From: Colias croceus
Lineage: Eukaryota; Arthropoda; Insecta; Lepidoptera; Pieridae
Length of the DNA stretch: 64,000 nt
Direction: 5' to 3'
NCBI RefSeq assembly: GCF_905220415.1
Contig: NC_059539.1
Span: forward strand, 10,416,001-10,480,000
Made by a program: the position numbers and the translations under genes. This document shows positions 22,091-32,776 of the stretch, piece by piece; the stretch's first letter is position 1; each line of letters begins with the position of its first letter. The notes beneath the pieces are model-generated. The model saw only the letters and a program-made list of their open reading frames with translations, did no database searches and had not been told where the DNA came from.

Positions 22091-24462
22091 AAGAAATAAA
22101 ATATTAGTATTTGTATGTAATTTTATACATAAACGATGTTATATAATGTACAATAAAGATATTTAATAACTGTGAGTCGTTATTGTGACATATCCAGAAG
22201 ATATGAAATTATGGATTATAAGTTCCGCTTAGCTTGTCTGCTTGTTGTAAAAAACAATAATCTTATGTTTTCGCGATTATAAAAACTATAGTTCAGATCA
22301 AAGCAAAATAAGAATACTTGTAATGTAGTAATGTCCCATTACCCATATAAATTCAGTCAATCTTCAATCATTGATTTTATTATTTAGAAAAAAGTTTGTT
22401 TTAGGCAAGATTTAAAGTCTTCATTTACGTTGGACGCTTCCCAAAGCTCGCACAGCAAAGCTTGCACGCTATATAATACGAAGATATATGATTAGTTGTA
22501 TATTGATTTTTATAATTTTATTAAAAACATTTGTAGTTTCGTGATGGACTTTCTATAGGCTCAAGCTTAATATGTTTACGTGCATATTAATAATTATAAT
22601 TAAACTTTTGATTATGCGCTACCACTAAAATTGACATAGTATCTCTATAATCTAATGAAAAATCCTATCAATCTGCAGTCAAACCCCTAGACCACTATTC
22701 TTTGACCCCTAGATCACTATTTTATTAATACTAATATATTATGAGCCATATTATATAGAGAGGTTAAATTAAAGTGTCGACCGTCAAACCCCTAGGTGCC
22801 TTTAATCTTAGAAACACTAAGTAGTTTGATTAATTAATAATATTCGACACGAACAGAATTTCAGCCTACAATTCATATTATTTGCTAAGGTTTAGAGCTG
22901 GTGCGATATTAATGGTTGGCTTAACTAAAATTGTATGGCTGTATTAGCAAATTACAGCCAGTTAAGCTTTTGTTGAATTTATGCATTATCCGCATGTGTG
23001 CATTATGAATACATGCGTAAAATTATACCGAATTGCTGTTAGAGCGGTAATGTTAGTACTTATTTCAATTTATAGTTCATGTATGTATACTATTGTATTC
23101 ATAACATTTTCTTTATATTTATACCCATGGGTTGTCTTTTCATATTTTAAGTATTCGCTCTACATTTGCGATTAAACAAATTTTCGTATTTCAAGGCCTA
23201 AAGGATAAAATATATTATGTGAAAAGATTGAATAATATTCATACTTTTTATTTTTAATATAAACATGAAAATACGCTGCAACGTAAAAGAGCATCTAACT
23301 GACGTTGTTATTTACATAGTTATAAGCAGGGGTCGTGATGTGTCGTATTATGCAGCTTCATGTTTTCTTCTCAGGATTTATTAAATTATCTTGTACAAGA
23401 ATGTTCTATTGAAAAATAAATAATATCAATGTATTTATACTAAGGATTCTTTTTAATCTTATCAGTTTTATAATTGTAAATACAATCAAGAACGGATATT
23501 GTACAATGTACAACTAATAAAGTGTTAAATAAATAAATATATTATGTATATGTTCAATTCCTAAATGGCTATTGCCTAAAACATAAGGACAAAATTAGAT
23601 ATCTATGATTCTTGAAATCAATTCTTTAAGACTGAAGTAACTTGATCTCGATATAATAGATAATACGAATTATTTATGTACTTAAAAATCTATAACAAAA
23701 TATAATAAGAAATTCATATTTATGAATATTATTTCCACCCATACTAACGATAACATAATAACCACTCTTTTGATGAAACACACCGATCCTTTATTTTTAT
23801 TCAAAACATAATATAATTTATTGGTTTTCCCCGAATTTTACGTAAATTTGATTGAAGTTCCCGAGCCTTTGATATTCACACAATCCTCTTTGGAAATGAT
23901 ATGTGACCTCTTAATAATCTGGGAATATTGGCTTTAATTTCAATATTAGTTTGCTTTGTGATATCAATAATGAATAGCCACATTAATGGTATTGGTATTA
24001 AGCGATTAAGTCCTTTATTGTTTCCGACATTTTAGTAAACCCATTGACATATCTGCCGACCACACAAAACGTATGCAAATAATTTCATTTTAAACAATTA
24101 AAACTCAACTAAATGCGAAAGTTTGTGAGGATATTTGTGTATGTGTGTGTTTGTTACTCTTTCTACGCAAATACTACTGAGCCGATTACAATGAAATTTA
24201 GCACACATATAGAAGGTAACTTGGATTAACACATAGGATAGGTTTTATGCCGGAAATCCCACGGGAACGGAAACTATGCGGGTTTTTCTTGGAAAATGCG
24301 GGCGAAGCCGCCGATTACTAAAATTGTTTTAAAAACGTATCAGGTGATCGTTGGAGTAATAGTTAAAAGTTTACATATATTTTAGTTTAAGGCTAAGAAA
24401 AGAAGTAGAGCCCGTAGTTCATAGAGTCATAAACATCTCGATGGGCTATAACGGACCTCGTA
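22091..24462 (+). repeat. Tandem segmental duplication, copy 2 (2372 bp)
   Basis: Second copy of 19716-22087 in direct orientation. It begins immediately after the AGA filler and ends ACCTCGTA, after which the sequence diverges (TTTCATCATC against AGAAAGAAAT after copy 1). No transposon termini or target duplications occur at the edges, so simple transposition is unlikely. Unequal exchange, replication slippage or an assembly error are the alternatives. Confidence 0.95.
24106..24320 (+). mobile_element. Helitron-like remnant inside tandem copy 2
   Basis: Identical in position and sequence to the remnant at 21731-21945 (offset 2375). It carries the same terminal damage, showing that the element was already decayed when the segment was duplicated. 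Confidence 0.5.
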
Positions 24463-24928
24463 TTTCATCATCTATTGGAACAAATAAGGATTTTGCTCCC
24501 ATATACACATAACACTTTATTATTAATATAGTAATAACACTTTATTATTCCTGTTCAATAACAATTTACAATGGAAATTTGTTCGCGTCCATTCAACTCC
24601 AATTAGCTGCTAATTATAAAACACTGCATATACCATTAAAACGGTATTTTACAAAACGCTCTTTTGTTATCGTGTTGAATCTGTGAAGATCCAATTATAT
24701 TTCTATTATCATAATTTTATCACCAACTCCGCGAAAACAATAGCAATTCTCCTGAAAACCGTCTCACAAACAAGACGTAATTACACAATTAAAAAGTTGC
24801 AAACTTCAATATATTCTTGATGAAAAATCTGAACGTTCCATCTTCCATCAACGGACAATTATAAAGTTTGTAATTAGAGTAAATATATGAGTATATTTAC
24901 TATAGAAGTATGTGTGTTTAGTACATAC
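24463..24928. other. Presumed intron next to the 24.9-kb exon
   Basis: AT-rich sequence with a TAACACTTTATTATT repeat near 24510-24548. Adjacent to the exon, the minus strand reads GTATGTACTAAACAC, a good 5' splice site. No further exon was found. Confidence 0.4.
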
Positions 24929-25142
24929 CTATAACGTACGAGTACCCGTCAAGGGTTAGAACGCATTTCCTCAAAGCGCCCGACACAGAGCGGTGTCTGT
25001 GCGCTCTCGGGGCCCCCAGGGCCCTCCCACCACCGGGGTCACTATGACACTTGTGTACCAACTCTTTATCACTCGCCACATTACTATTGCCGTCGACAGA
25101 GCCCTGTCGGCTACCGTCAAGCAACGCTCGTCGCATTATCAT
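24929..25142 (-). CDS. Candidate first coding exon (71 codons plus 1 nt) of an unidentified host gene
   Basis: A GC-rich island in AT-rich DNA carries an open frame beginning MIMRRALLDGSRQGSV and ending ALRKCVLTLDGYSYVI, then G|GTATGT, a consensus donor. The composition is protein-like (S, G, R and D rich, with a histidine/arginine patch in the middle). No domain, signal peptide or membrane segment is recognised. Reading upstream in frame, GAG TTA GCG TAT GAT precedes ATG, then CAG and a TGA stop; CAG|GAG at 25157/25158 could instead be an acceptor, making the exon 24929-25157, but the upstream tract is not pyrimidine-rich, so I favour a first exon. The phase (one base left over) and the final KC...DG.SY.I match the exon at 40169-40454, suggesting alternative first exons of one gene. 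The function is unknown. Confidence 0.5.
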
Positions 25143-25157
25143 ATCATACGCTAACTC

Positions 25158-27496
25158 CTGTCAGAATACACTTCGCCACTTTGTCACTTTGTTTCACTAC
25201 ACTTTGTAACTTCACATGAATGTTTATGTCACGATTGATATGCTGCACATGCCAGTTAATCACTCACAGATGAACTATGGATGTGGAACATAAATAATTC
25301 ATCAATTACGTAGTGTGGTAGAGATAAAAAATATTCGAATTGCTCCATAAATTCTATGTAATTGGGATGATAAAATGGCGCGCGTATAAATTAATCGATA
25401 GTTAGCATTACCTCGATGATTATTCAATAATAATAATGGTGTGTTGTCTGGTTTTTTAACTAATTCATGCAAGTACTTAGTTGACTCTAGTTTATATGCT
25501 GTTCGCGATTGCTAATTGTGGAAAAACGTTTTATGGAGTAATATCGTAAATTCTGGTGGAAATATTTTGCATTTTTGCAATGTAAATAAATTCATTACAT
25601 GCTAATGGCCTGTGACGTAAAATCTGTTTTATTTTATTTATAAACAAAATGTGATAAATTTTGATAAATATAACATTTAATATGTTTTTATTTATCAGGA
25701 AATCTTTTAGTTACCACCACTTGAAATTATAAACTTGTTTGTATTTAGTTAATACTGAATCAAATGGTTATATTAATAAAAAAAAGTATTGCTAGTTTTA
25801 ACGATGCCATTTCAGTCATAATATTATGGGCTAGATAATATAATAGCTTTATCTATGTAATCAAGAGTCAGCAATTATTTTTCTAATATTTTTGATAAAG
25901 TTCGGCGCAAATATACGAAAATAATAATCAACGAACGGTACTTCAATCCTTTGAGTTCCGATATAAATAAAAAATATCAACACAGAATTTTCATTTTACC
26001 CAAATACGGGTGTTTGTCGATGTCCACGTAAACACGTGTGATTTTATCGGATCGGTGATAATTGACTCGTTCCGGTCAAATGACTTAGGCCGTGGTGTGG
26101 ACGGATCTATTTTCACGACCGTTATTTTTCCGCCATGGTAACGTCCACGAGAAACTCATAAACGGTTGCGTCACGTACCATGGGGCGGGGGACGCCATTG
26201 GTAAACATCATGGCATTGTGGACGATTCCGAATGAACAACAGGTGGTTGTCACTGACAGATCAGTTTATTTACATACCGTGACACGCGATTTTTTATTTA
26301 TATACAATTAAAGAAAATAAAGATTACGGGTAGGGAATTTTTCCGTTAGGGTTGGTTGTAGCAAATTCGAATTGTTTTTGCCGCTCAGGGCGGCATGACG
26401 ACCCACACGACCGAACCGCGTGGAAGCCTGCGCGCGACTGCTTGTTCACAAAACACATGCTCTGCTACAGGTAGCTAGGCTCAAGCTCCTGATTAGAAGT
26501 TGGAGTTGATCTAGAACTAATAAATTGTGAATTTTCTGAGACGCTGCAGATGTACCTAAAGCGCTTTCGAGTTTATTACTTTGACGACGCTTTGTAGCGC
26601 TCGAAATCAAAGATCACTTGAATGCCTAACATCACTCGATGTAAAATAATTGGAGGAAGTTTTAAAATGGAATTTTTTACAATATAATAATATATAAACG
26701 CAAAACAGGTCAGTTATTTTGTTTACATTAAATGAATAGACAACGCGTGAAATATTTTTTGCAACAAAAAATTTATATTTTTCTATGAATAGAATAAGAA
26801 TTTTTTTTTACTTTGATATTGCTAAATGCTATTTTGCGATATATTTATTATATTTATTCATGGCTTTTTTTAGCTTACGATTTGACTTTAAACTATTTTT
26901 AGTTTAACAATGTGAAGTAATTAATTAAATGCTTACTATAGAACTTGATAAAATCAGTGGCAAGATATAAATATTCAAGTATCATGTGTAACAAACTCAT
27001 TAATATTAATACAGCCGCAATTTATAAGCGGAATAGTATAGCATTAACTGCAGTCTTGGTGCAAAGTTTTCTTTGTTTTTGTTGTCGATGATATTTTCAA
27101 TGAAAATCTCGAACTTTTCGAAGTTTTTCTCATTGAATGTATTGAGAGTAGGTTTTGTAATTTTTTAGTTCTGTGTAGTAATTCAATTTGCGGTTTTGTT
27201 TTGTATAACAAAAAATGTATTTCGCAAGGATATAAATGTGTTTATTTAGTTTTGTCCAATTAGTTTAGTATACAGTACGGATTTTGCCGGATAGAGCAAC
27301 GTGAGAGAGTAATAAATATTTTAATATTCATGTGAAGCTTTTATATTTTTCTTTAAATTCTGTTTCTAATAGAAAAGTATTCACATAATATAATATCACC
27401 TTGTCTACATATTGCATTTTTATCATGATAATAATTATGAATAAGAAAAGTAAAGCTTTCAACTTTAAAGTAAAAAAATACAGTGAAATCTTTTTT
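25158..27496. other. Upstream region of the 24.9-kb exon, with a GC/CpG-richer patch at about 26040-26470
   Basis: The first part is AT-rich and featureless. From about 26040 to 26470 CpG-containing words become frequent (ATCGGATCGG, GGGGCGGGGGACG, CCGAACCGCG), unlike the flanks. This could be a promoter or 5' exon region for the minus-strand gene or for a plus-strand transcript. The 27328-27528 minus frame runs into the inverted-repeat arm and is low complexity. Confidence 0.35.
26395..26470 (+). CDS. Very tentative small first exon
   Basis: ATGACGACCCACACGACC starts an open frame of 25 codons ending with T followed by G; GCTACAG|GTAGCT could be a donor. Without it, the frame stops at TAG three codons later. 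The surrounding sequence is GC-richer than average. There is no homology or downstream exon to support it. Confidence 0.15.
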
Positions 27497-27633
27497 GCTG
27501 AATAACTTTTGCTTTTCACCACGATCATAATATAAATGTCGTTAAATTTTATGTAAATATTCCCAAACTTTATTTCTTCTTACAAGAATATGTAACAAAC
27601 CATTCATAACTGCTGTTTATTTACTTTCTGTGC

Positions 27634-27795
27634 CCCGCGGTTTAACCCGCATTGCTCAGCTTTTGATTATAATATATAGCTTATAGCCATCCTCGATAAA
27701 TGGGCTAGATAGTTTTTCAATTCGGACTAGTAGTTCCTGAGATTAGCGCGTACAAACAAACTATCAAACTCTTCAGCTTTATAATATTAAGTATA
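27634..27795 (-). mobile_element. Helitron-like element of the 5004 family, in the left arm
   Basis: The plus strand shows CCCCGCGGTTTAACCCGC, CCTCGATAAATGGGCTAG and TTCAGCTTTATAATATTAAG. It is the reverse orientation of the family at 5004 and is mirrored at 31441-31606. The CTAG end is missing. Confidence 0.45.
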
Positions 27796-28142
27796 GATTA
27801 TAGATTTTCCGCATTACATATAGAAGTTATATTTGTCAATGCATACAATATGAAGCTATTTCAATAAACATAACTCATAACGGAACCAAATTGGGCCAGC
27901 TTTATCCGTCCCCTGGGTTTTCTATCATTTCCCCATTAATTCCGGGTAAAATCTACCGTGTGTAAACTGTTATGTTTAGCTATCCACTAAATCACACGAA
28001 ATAGAGCTTTGGTTAAATAATGTTCATAGTTATTTCATAATTATGATTATAATGATCCAAATAATGACGTGTAGGTATATTTAGGAAATCTGATAAATGT
28101 TTTTTCAAGTTAATTTTTAATTTTTATTCGTTTATAAAATAA

Positions 28143-28304
28143 CTAGCGGTCCGCCCCGGCTTCGCCCGTGGTACATATGAAAAATAGATGTTGGCCGATT
28201 CTCAGACTTACCCGATATGCACAGAAAATTTCATGAGAATCGGTCCAGCCGTTTCGGAGGAGTATGCAGACTAACATTGTGACACGAGAATTTTATATAT
28301 AAGA
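28143..28304 (-). mobile_element. Helitron-like element, 162 bp, in the left arm
   Basis: Minus strand: A|TCTTATATATAAAATTCTC ... GGACCGCTAG|T. It contains ACGGCTGGACCGATTCTCAT. The mirror copy is 30941-31102, whose 5' end reads TCTTTTAAATAAAATTCTC. Both termini are intact here, so this element predates the inverted duplication. Confidence 0.6.
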
Positions 28305-28789
28305 TGTAAAATCATCATAAATGTAAAACGGAATATTTTAAGTGATTATGTGTATTTTTATAACGACTCTATTCAGCTTTTTATGGAAACAATAAAATGT
28401 ATTATAGCCGTCTCTTTTTTACATGAAAATAATATACAAACTAGATAATATTATTATCACAGATATTATTTAACAACGTTCGTTAACTTTACTAGATTGA
28501 GTCTCGTAAAAGTAGAGATAATATTTAAATTATGACTTTTAAATTACCTAATACTCATGTAACTGGACAAATTTGCAGTTATTAACAGGCACTTTTTTTT
28601 TTATTTTGATTCATTTTTAAAACATTTTGAGGCGAATAGAATAAGGTTCTCAGTTGATGAGTTTCAATTTAGTTTAACCGCCATAGTCTAAAGTCGAAGT
28701 AACTATTATTAGAACACTTTATCCACGTTAGTTTCAAATTTCACAAACTATAATATGATAGCTTATATGAAACTTTGATGGCAGAGCAA

Positions 28790-28991
28790 GCAAACGAGGT
28801 AAGGTCACATGAGGTTAAGTGATCACCGTTCATAAACATATACAGTGTTGAGGCACTGGTTGAGGTGCTTTGACAGCCTTTGATACAATTTGGTCTAATG
28901 CACTCAGCAGGGTGAGTCCGACATAACCCAGGGCTCTTTCCCCGAGTGCCCTGGGTATGCTTAAATGCATTCTCCAATATAAAAAAAAAAA
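28790..28991 (+). mobile_element. A-tailed retroposon 3' fragment
   Basis: The body has GGTCACATGAGGTTAAGTGA, then TCCGACATAACCCAGGGC and CCCCGAGTGCCCTGGGTATG, ending in a run of A (28980-28990). The second half matches 36262-36440 and 36925-37077. Its first part extends into the left inverted arm, so the arm's inner breakpoint (28852) lies within this element; the right arm carries only the first part. The 78-residue minus ORF across it is an artefact. Confidence 0.55.
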
Positions 28992-29676
28992 TACTGCCTA
29001 TCTTTGTGATTGATAATGATTAGTAACCGAATCTTCAATTACCTAATTATTAATAATCTGACCACAATTCATATGATCTATTTCAAATAGGACCATCCTT
29101 TAATTGGATTAAATTATAGTGAAAAATCCCTTCAAATTATTTTTTTTACTCATAATCCAACCCGATAATCGTATAATAATAATGCTGAATGATGCTAAAT
29201 GATTATTCATGTAGGTACTTTTGTTGCCTGTATAACTTTCACTCTAAAATAATATCAATAATGAAAACAACATCACAGCAAATAACATCGCAAAATAATT
29301 GCGACATAAACGCTCAAAACTCCAAAGTAATTTTCGCAACAAATGAAACGTTTCACACATAGAATTTCCTATTTCCACCTAAATTAAAGCGTTCTGTTTG
29401 AATCAGAACGTTGTATTTTTATATGAAACATACAAACAATGGTTTTCTCAACCCTTAATATGTAAAAGCTTCTTTGTTCCAGTATCTTTTGTTACTTTGG
29501 TTTCTACGACTTGAGTAACTAGGCAAGTTCAATGAATCTAAAGATAATTACAGTTATCTTGCTTGCTAATTGATGAGGAAAATTTGTTTTACGCTTTAAA
29601 TAATGGATGTTGTTGAGTGCTTTTTTAAATTGTTTATGTTAATCAGTTTTGAACGTTCTTCTCAATAATGTGTTTA

Positions 29677-29810
29677 AGTATTTTATACTTTTTTGAAGCT
29701 TTAGGTGCGTTGAGAGTAAAATTTCAAGGTCGCGTCATGACAATACCATCGCGTTATGGAGTGAGGCGACGATCTTGGTATCTTTGATTTTTGCTAAAGA
29801 AGTTTCACTT
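29677..29810. mobile_element. MITE-like repeat, copy 2 (reverse of 19288-19405)
   Basis: Contains GTTGAGAGTAAAATTTCAAG and ends GCTAAAGAAGTTTCACTT. The left end, TACTTTTTTGAAGCTTTAGG, is a diverged inverted match of the right end. Relative to the copy at 19288 it is inverted. Confidence 0.5.
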
Positions 29811-29837
29811 TTAACACGTTTACTAGCCGTACGCTCA

Positions 29838-30112
29838 TTTTTAATCATCATCATCATCATCATCATCAGCCCATATACGTTCCCACTGCTGGGACACGGG
29901 CCTCCTATGAGGGTACAGGCCATAATCCACCGCGCTGGCCAAGTGCGTGTTGGCGGATGACACATGTCGTCGAACTTTTTAATTCTTCGACATGTCGGTT
30001 TCCTCACGATGTTTTCCTTCACCGTTCGAGCAGTGGTGATGTTACAACATGCGCAGATAAATTGAAAAATCAATTTAATTCCTGCGCGCTCGCCTGGTCT
30101 CGAACCCCAGAC
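29838..30112 (-). mobile_element. tRNA-type SINE with (ATC)n tail, truncated head
   Basis: The plus strand begins with an (ATC)n run (29843-29868), then CCCACTGCTGGGACACGGGC, GTTTCCTCACGATGTTTTCC and CTGGTCTCGAACCCCAGAC. On the minus strand GGTTCGAGACC resembles a pol III B box near the 5' end, and the (GAT)n run is the 3' tail. The A box is missing. The 112-residue minus ORF and the plus ORF starting at 29775 are artefacts; the run of M or I in them is the ATC repeat. Confidence 0.6.
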
Positions 30113-30250
30113 TTAATTTTTAATCACTTTTTCTAAATTATAAATGCGAAAGTAACTCTGTCTGTCTGTTACTCAATCACGCCTAAACTACTGAACCAAT
30201 TTGCATGAAATTTGGTATGGAGATATTTTGATACCCGAGACCTTTCTCGG
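29940..30250 (+). repeat. Direct repeat B, copy 1
   Basis: CAAGTGCGTGTTGGCGGATG through ACCTTTCTCGGG is repeated at 31741-32051. It covers most of the SINE plus the 5' half of a Helitron-like element. After CTCGGG this copy switches to TTCAGTAGTTTAGG, the start of an inverted piece of itself. Confidence 0.9.
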
Positions 30251-30390
30251 GTTCAGTAGTTTAGGCGTGATTGAGTAACAGACAGACAGAGTTACTTTCG
30301 CATTTATAATTTAGAAAAAGTGATTAAAAATTAAGTCTGGGGTTCGAGACCAGGCGAGCGCGCAGGAATTAAATTGATTTTTCAATTTAT
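30251..30390 (-). repeat. Inverted partial copy of repeat B
   Basis: Reverse complement of about 30051-30199 (TTCAGTAGTTTAGGCGTG to TTTTTCAATTTAT). It makes a local near-perfect hairpin with copy 1. It ends at 30390, and the right arm of the large inverted repeat starts three bases later at 30394. Confidence 0.9.
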
Positions 30391-30940
30391 CTACTCAACA
30401 CTGTATATGTTTATGAACGGTGATCACTTAACCTCATGTGACCTTACCTCGTTTGCTTGCTCTGCCATCAAAGTTTCATATAAGCTATCATATTATAGTT
30501 TGTGAAATTTGAAACTAACGTGGATAAAGTGTTCTAATAATAGTTACTTCGACTTTAGACTATGGCGGTTAAACTAAATTGAAACTCATCAACTGAGAAC
30601 CTTATTCTATTCGCCTCAAAATGTTTTAAAAATGAATCAAAATAAAAAAAAAGTGCCTGTTAATAACTGCAAATTTGTCCAGTTACATGAGTATTAGGTA
30701 ATTTAAAAGTCATAATTTAAATATTATCTCTACTTTTACGAGACTCAATCTAGTAAAGTTAACGAACGTTGTTAAATAATATCTGTGATAATAATATTAT
30801 CTAGTTTGTATATTATTTTCATGTAAAAAAGAGACGGCTATAATACATTTTATTGTTTCCATAAAAAGCTGAATAGCGTCGTTATAAAAATACACATAAT
30901 CACTTAAAATATTCCGTTTTACATTTATGATGATTTTACA

Positions 30941-31102
30941 TCTTTTAAATAAAATTCTCGTGTCACAATGTTAGTCTGCATACTCCTCCGAAACAGCTGG
31001 ACCGATTCTCATGAAATTTTCTGTGCATATCGGGTAAGTCTGAGAATCGGCCAACATCTATTTTTCATATGTACCACGGGCGAAGCCGGGGCGGACCGCT
31101 AG
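30941..31102 (+). mobile_element. Helitron-like element in the right arm (mirror of 28143-28304)
   Basis: Starts A|TCTTTTAAATAAAATTCTCG and ends GGACCGCTAG|T. It differs from the mirror copy by several substitutions, including in the 5' TATA-like stretch, which gives a rough measure of divergence between the arms. Confidence 0.6.
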
Positions 31103-31440
31103 TTATTTTATAAACGAATAATAATTAAAAATTAACTTGAAAAAACATTTATCAGATTTCCTAAATATACCTTCACGTCATTATTTGGATCATTATAATC
31201 ATAATTATGAAATAACTATGAACATTATTTAACCAAAGCTCTATTTCGTGTGATTTAGTGGATAGCTAAACATAACAGTTTACACACGGTAGATTTTACC
31301 CGGAATTAATGGGGAAATGATAGAAAACCCGGGGGAGGGATAAAGCCGGCCCAATTTGGTTCCGTTATGAGTTATGTTTATTGAAATAGCTTCATATTGT
31401 ATGCATTGACAAATATAACTTCTATATGTAATGCGGAAAA

Positions 31441-31606
31441 TCTATAATCTAATTATAAAGCTGAAGAGTTTGATAGTTTGTTTGTACGCGCTAATCTCAG
31501 GAACTACTAGTCCGAATTGAAAAACTATCTAGCCCATTTATCGAGGATGGCTATAAGCTATATATTATAATCAAAAGCTGAGCAATGCGGGTTAAACCGC
31601 GGGGCA
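31441..31606 (+). mobile_element. Helitron-like element of the 5004 family, in the right arm
   Basis: Mirror of 27634-27795. Shows AATTATAAAGCTGAAGAGTT, ACGCGCTAATCTCAGGAA and GGTTAAACCGCGGGG. The CTAG terminus is absent. Confidence 0.45.
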
Positions 31607-31740
31607 CAGAAAGTAAATAAACAGCAGTTATGAATGGTTTGTTACATATTCTTGTAAGAAGAAATAAAGTTTGGGAATATTTACATAAAATTTAACGACA
31701 TTTATATTATGATCGTGGTGAAAAGCAAAAGTTATTCAGC

Positions 31741-32051
31741 CAAGTGCGTGTTGGCGGATGACACATGTCGTCGAACTTTTTAATTCTTCGACATGTCGGT
31801 TTCCTCACGATGTTTTCCTTCACCGTTCGAGCAGTGGTGATGTTACAACATGCGCAGATAAATTGAAAAATCAATTTAATTCCTGCGCGCTCGCCTGGTC
31901 TCGAACCCCAGACTTAATTTTTAATCACTTTTTCTAAATTATAAATGCGAAAGTAACTCTGTCTGTCTGTTACTCAATCACGCCTAAACTACTGAACCAA
32001 TTTGCATGAAATTTGGTATGGAGATATTTTGATACCCGAGACCTTTCTCGG
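31741..32051 (+). repeat. Direct repeat B, copy 2
   Basis: Matches 29940-30250. Here the sequence goes on beyond CTCGGG into TATCAAAATATCTCCATAC and then the normal 3' part of a Helitron-like element, so this copy looks like the more complete arrangement. It lacks the SINE's (ATC)n end, which is present only before copy 1. Confidence 0.9.
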
Positions 32052-32158
32052 GTATCAAAATATCTCCATACCTCTTCAAAATATCTCCATATGTCCTTAC
32101 ATAGGCTACTTTTTATTGCGAAATATGTACCACGGGTGAAGCCGGGACGGACCGCTAG
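31933..32158 (+). mobile_element. Helitron-like element with an internal palindrome
   Basis: It runs from TCTAAATTATAAATGCGAAAG to GGGACGGACCGCTAG|T. At about 32016-32070 TATGGAGATATTTTGATACC is followed, around CGAGACCTTTCTCG, by its reverse complement; ordinary family members (15694-15876) have this sequence once. A further AAAATATCTCCATA copy follows. The fold-back may have seeded the neighbouring rearrangement. Confidence 0.6.
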
Positions 32159-32585
32159 TTTAAATATATACAGGTGACTCTATCTTCTATAATGTGTCTT
32201 TATAATATTATATAAATACACACTTGTTGTTACTTGTTCTATAATCAGCTTAGTGTTTTATATTTAGATGGTAAATATAGTATGGTATTAAAACTCAACG
32301 TGGAAACTTTTCTTAGCTTAGTGTGAACAATGAAAACATGAATGAAGCTTTGTCCAGTTGCAAGTTAATAATTAGACATTCATATATACCTTTTTAACTA
32401 CCTTTATTAAAATTATATTATTAATTTGTGCTGTATCAAAATGTAATCGTCTGCCATTATGGGAATTGGACATAAATAATTTATAACAGGACAGATTTTT
32501 TTTAAAAGTAGATAAGGGTAAATTATAATTTCGTAAGTATTATACAGTCTTCTATTTGAAATATAAATTGTACTGTATTGTATTA
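32159..32585. other. AT-rich spacer, nothing supported
   Basis: The minus-strand frame at 32413-32601 is low complexity and enters the LINE 3' end at 32586. Confidence 0.4.
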
Positions 32586-32776
32586 GCCTGCCGTGTCCCA
32601 ATGCTAGACAAAAGCCTAACAGTCAGTAATAAAAACCAGTCATTTTAAAATTGGTCAAGTTCATCTTCGGCCTGCCGCGACGCGTTCTATCTGTTCCTGA
32701 GCTTCACAATAGTTATCTTGGCCCACAGTTCGTCCGGCATGCGACTAATGAGCGCTGCCCAGCTCCATTTCAGCGA
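32586..32776 (-). pseudogene. 3' end of a LINE with a decayed reverse transcriptase C-terminus
   Basis: On the minus strand the frame starts LKWSWAALISRMPDELWAKI, has an in-frame stop after VKLRNR, and goes on NASRQAEDELDQF. The order 'LKWxWAxxIxRMPDxLWAKxI ... DxLDxF' corresponds to the C-terminal part of lepidopteran endonuclease/reverse transcriptase polyproteins. The 3' UTR contains AGGCTTTTGTCTAGCATTGG and GACACGGCAGGCTAATA, also typical. It is 5'-truncated and dead. Confidence 0.75.

Larger units (their letters stand above)
27497..28852 (+). repeat. Left arm of a 1.35-kb inverted duplication
   Basis: Reverse complementary to 30394-31740. Outer edges pair at GCTGAATAACTTTTGC (27497) and GCAAAAGTTATTCAGC (ending 31740); inner edges pair at GTTGAG (28847-28852) and CTCAAC (30394-30399). 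The arms differ by scattered substitutions and about 9 bp net of indels, for example CCCCTGGG against CCCGGGGG near 27911 and 31331. They are therefore not a simple read-through artefact. Two Helitron-like elements are carried inside. Confidence 0.9.
30394..31740 (-). repeat. Right arm of the 1.35-kb inverted duplication
   Basis: Reverse complement of 27497-28852. It is followed without any gap by the second direct copy of repeat B at 31741. The order A, spacer, B, B', A', B is most simply explained by serial template switches or by two successive rearrangements. Confidence 0.9.

Noticed and set aside
20606..23175. A 64-residue ORF present in two identical copies
   Set aside because: Its repetition comes from the tandem DNA duplication, not selection; the frame is Y, I and V rich and has no domain.
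29735..30073. A 112-residue ORF, the longest in the window
   Set aside because: It reads through the SINE; the run of M is the ATC repeat.
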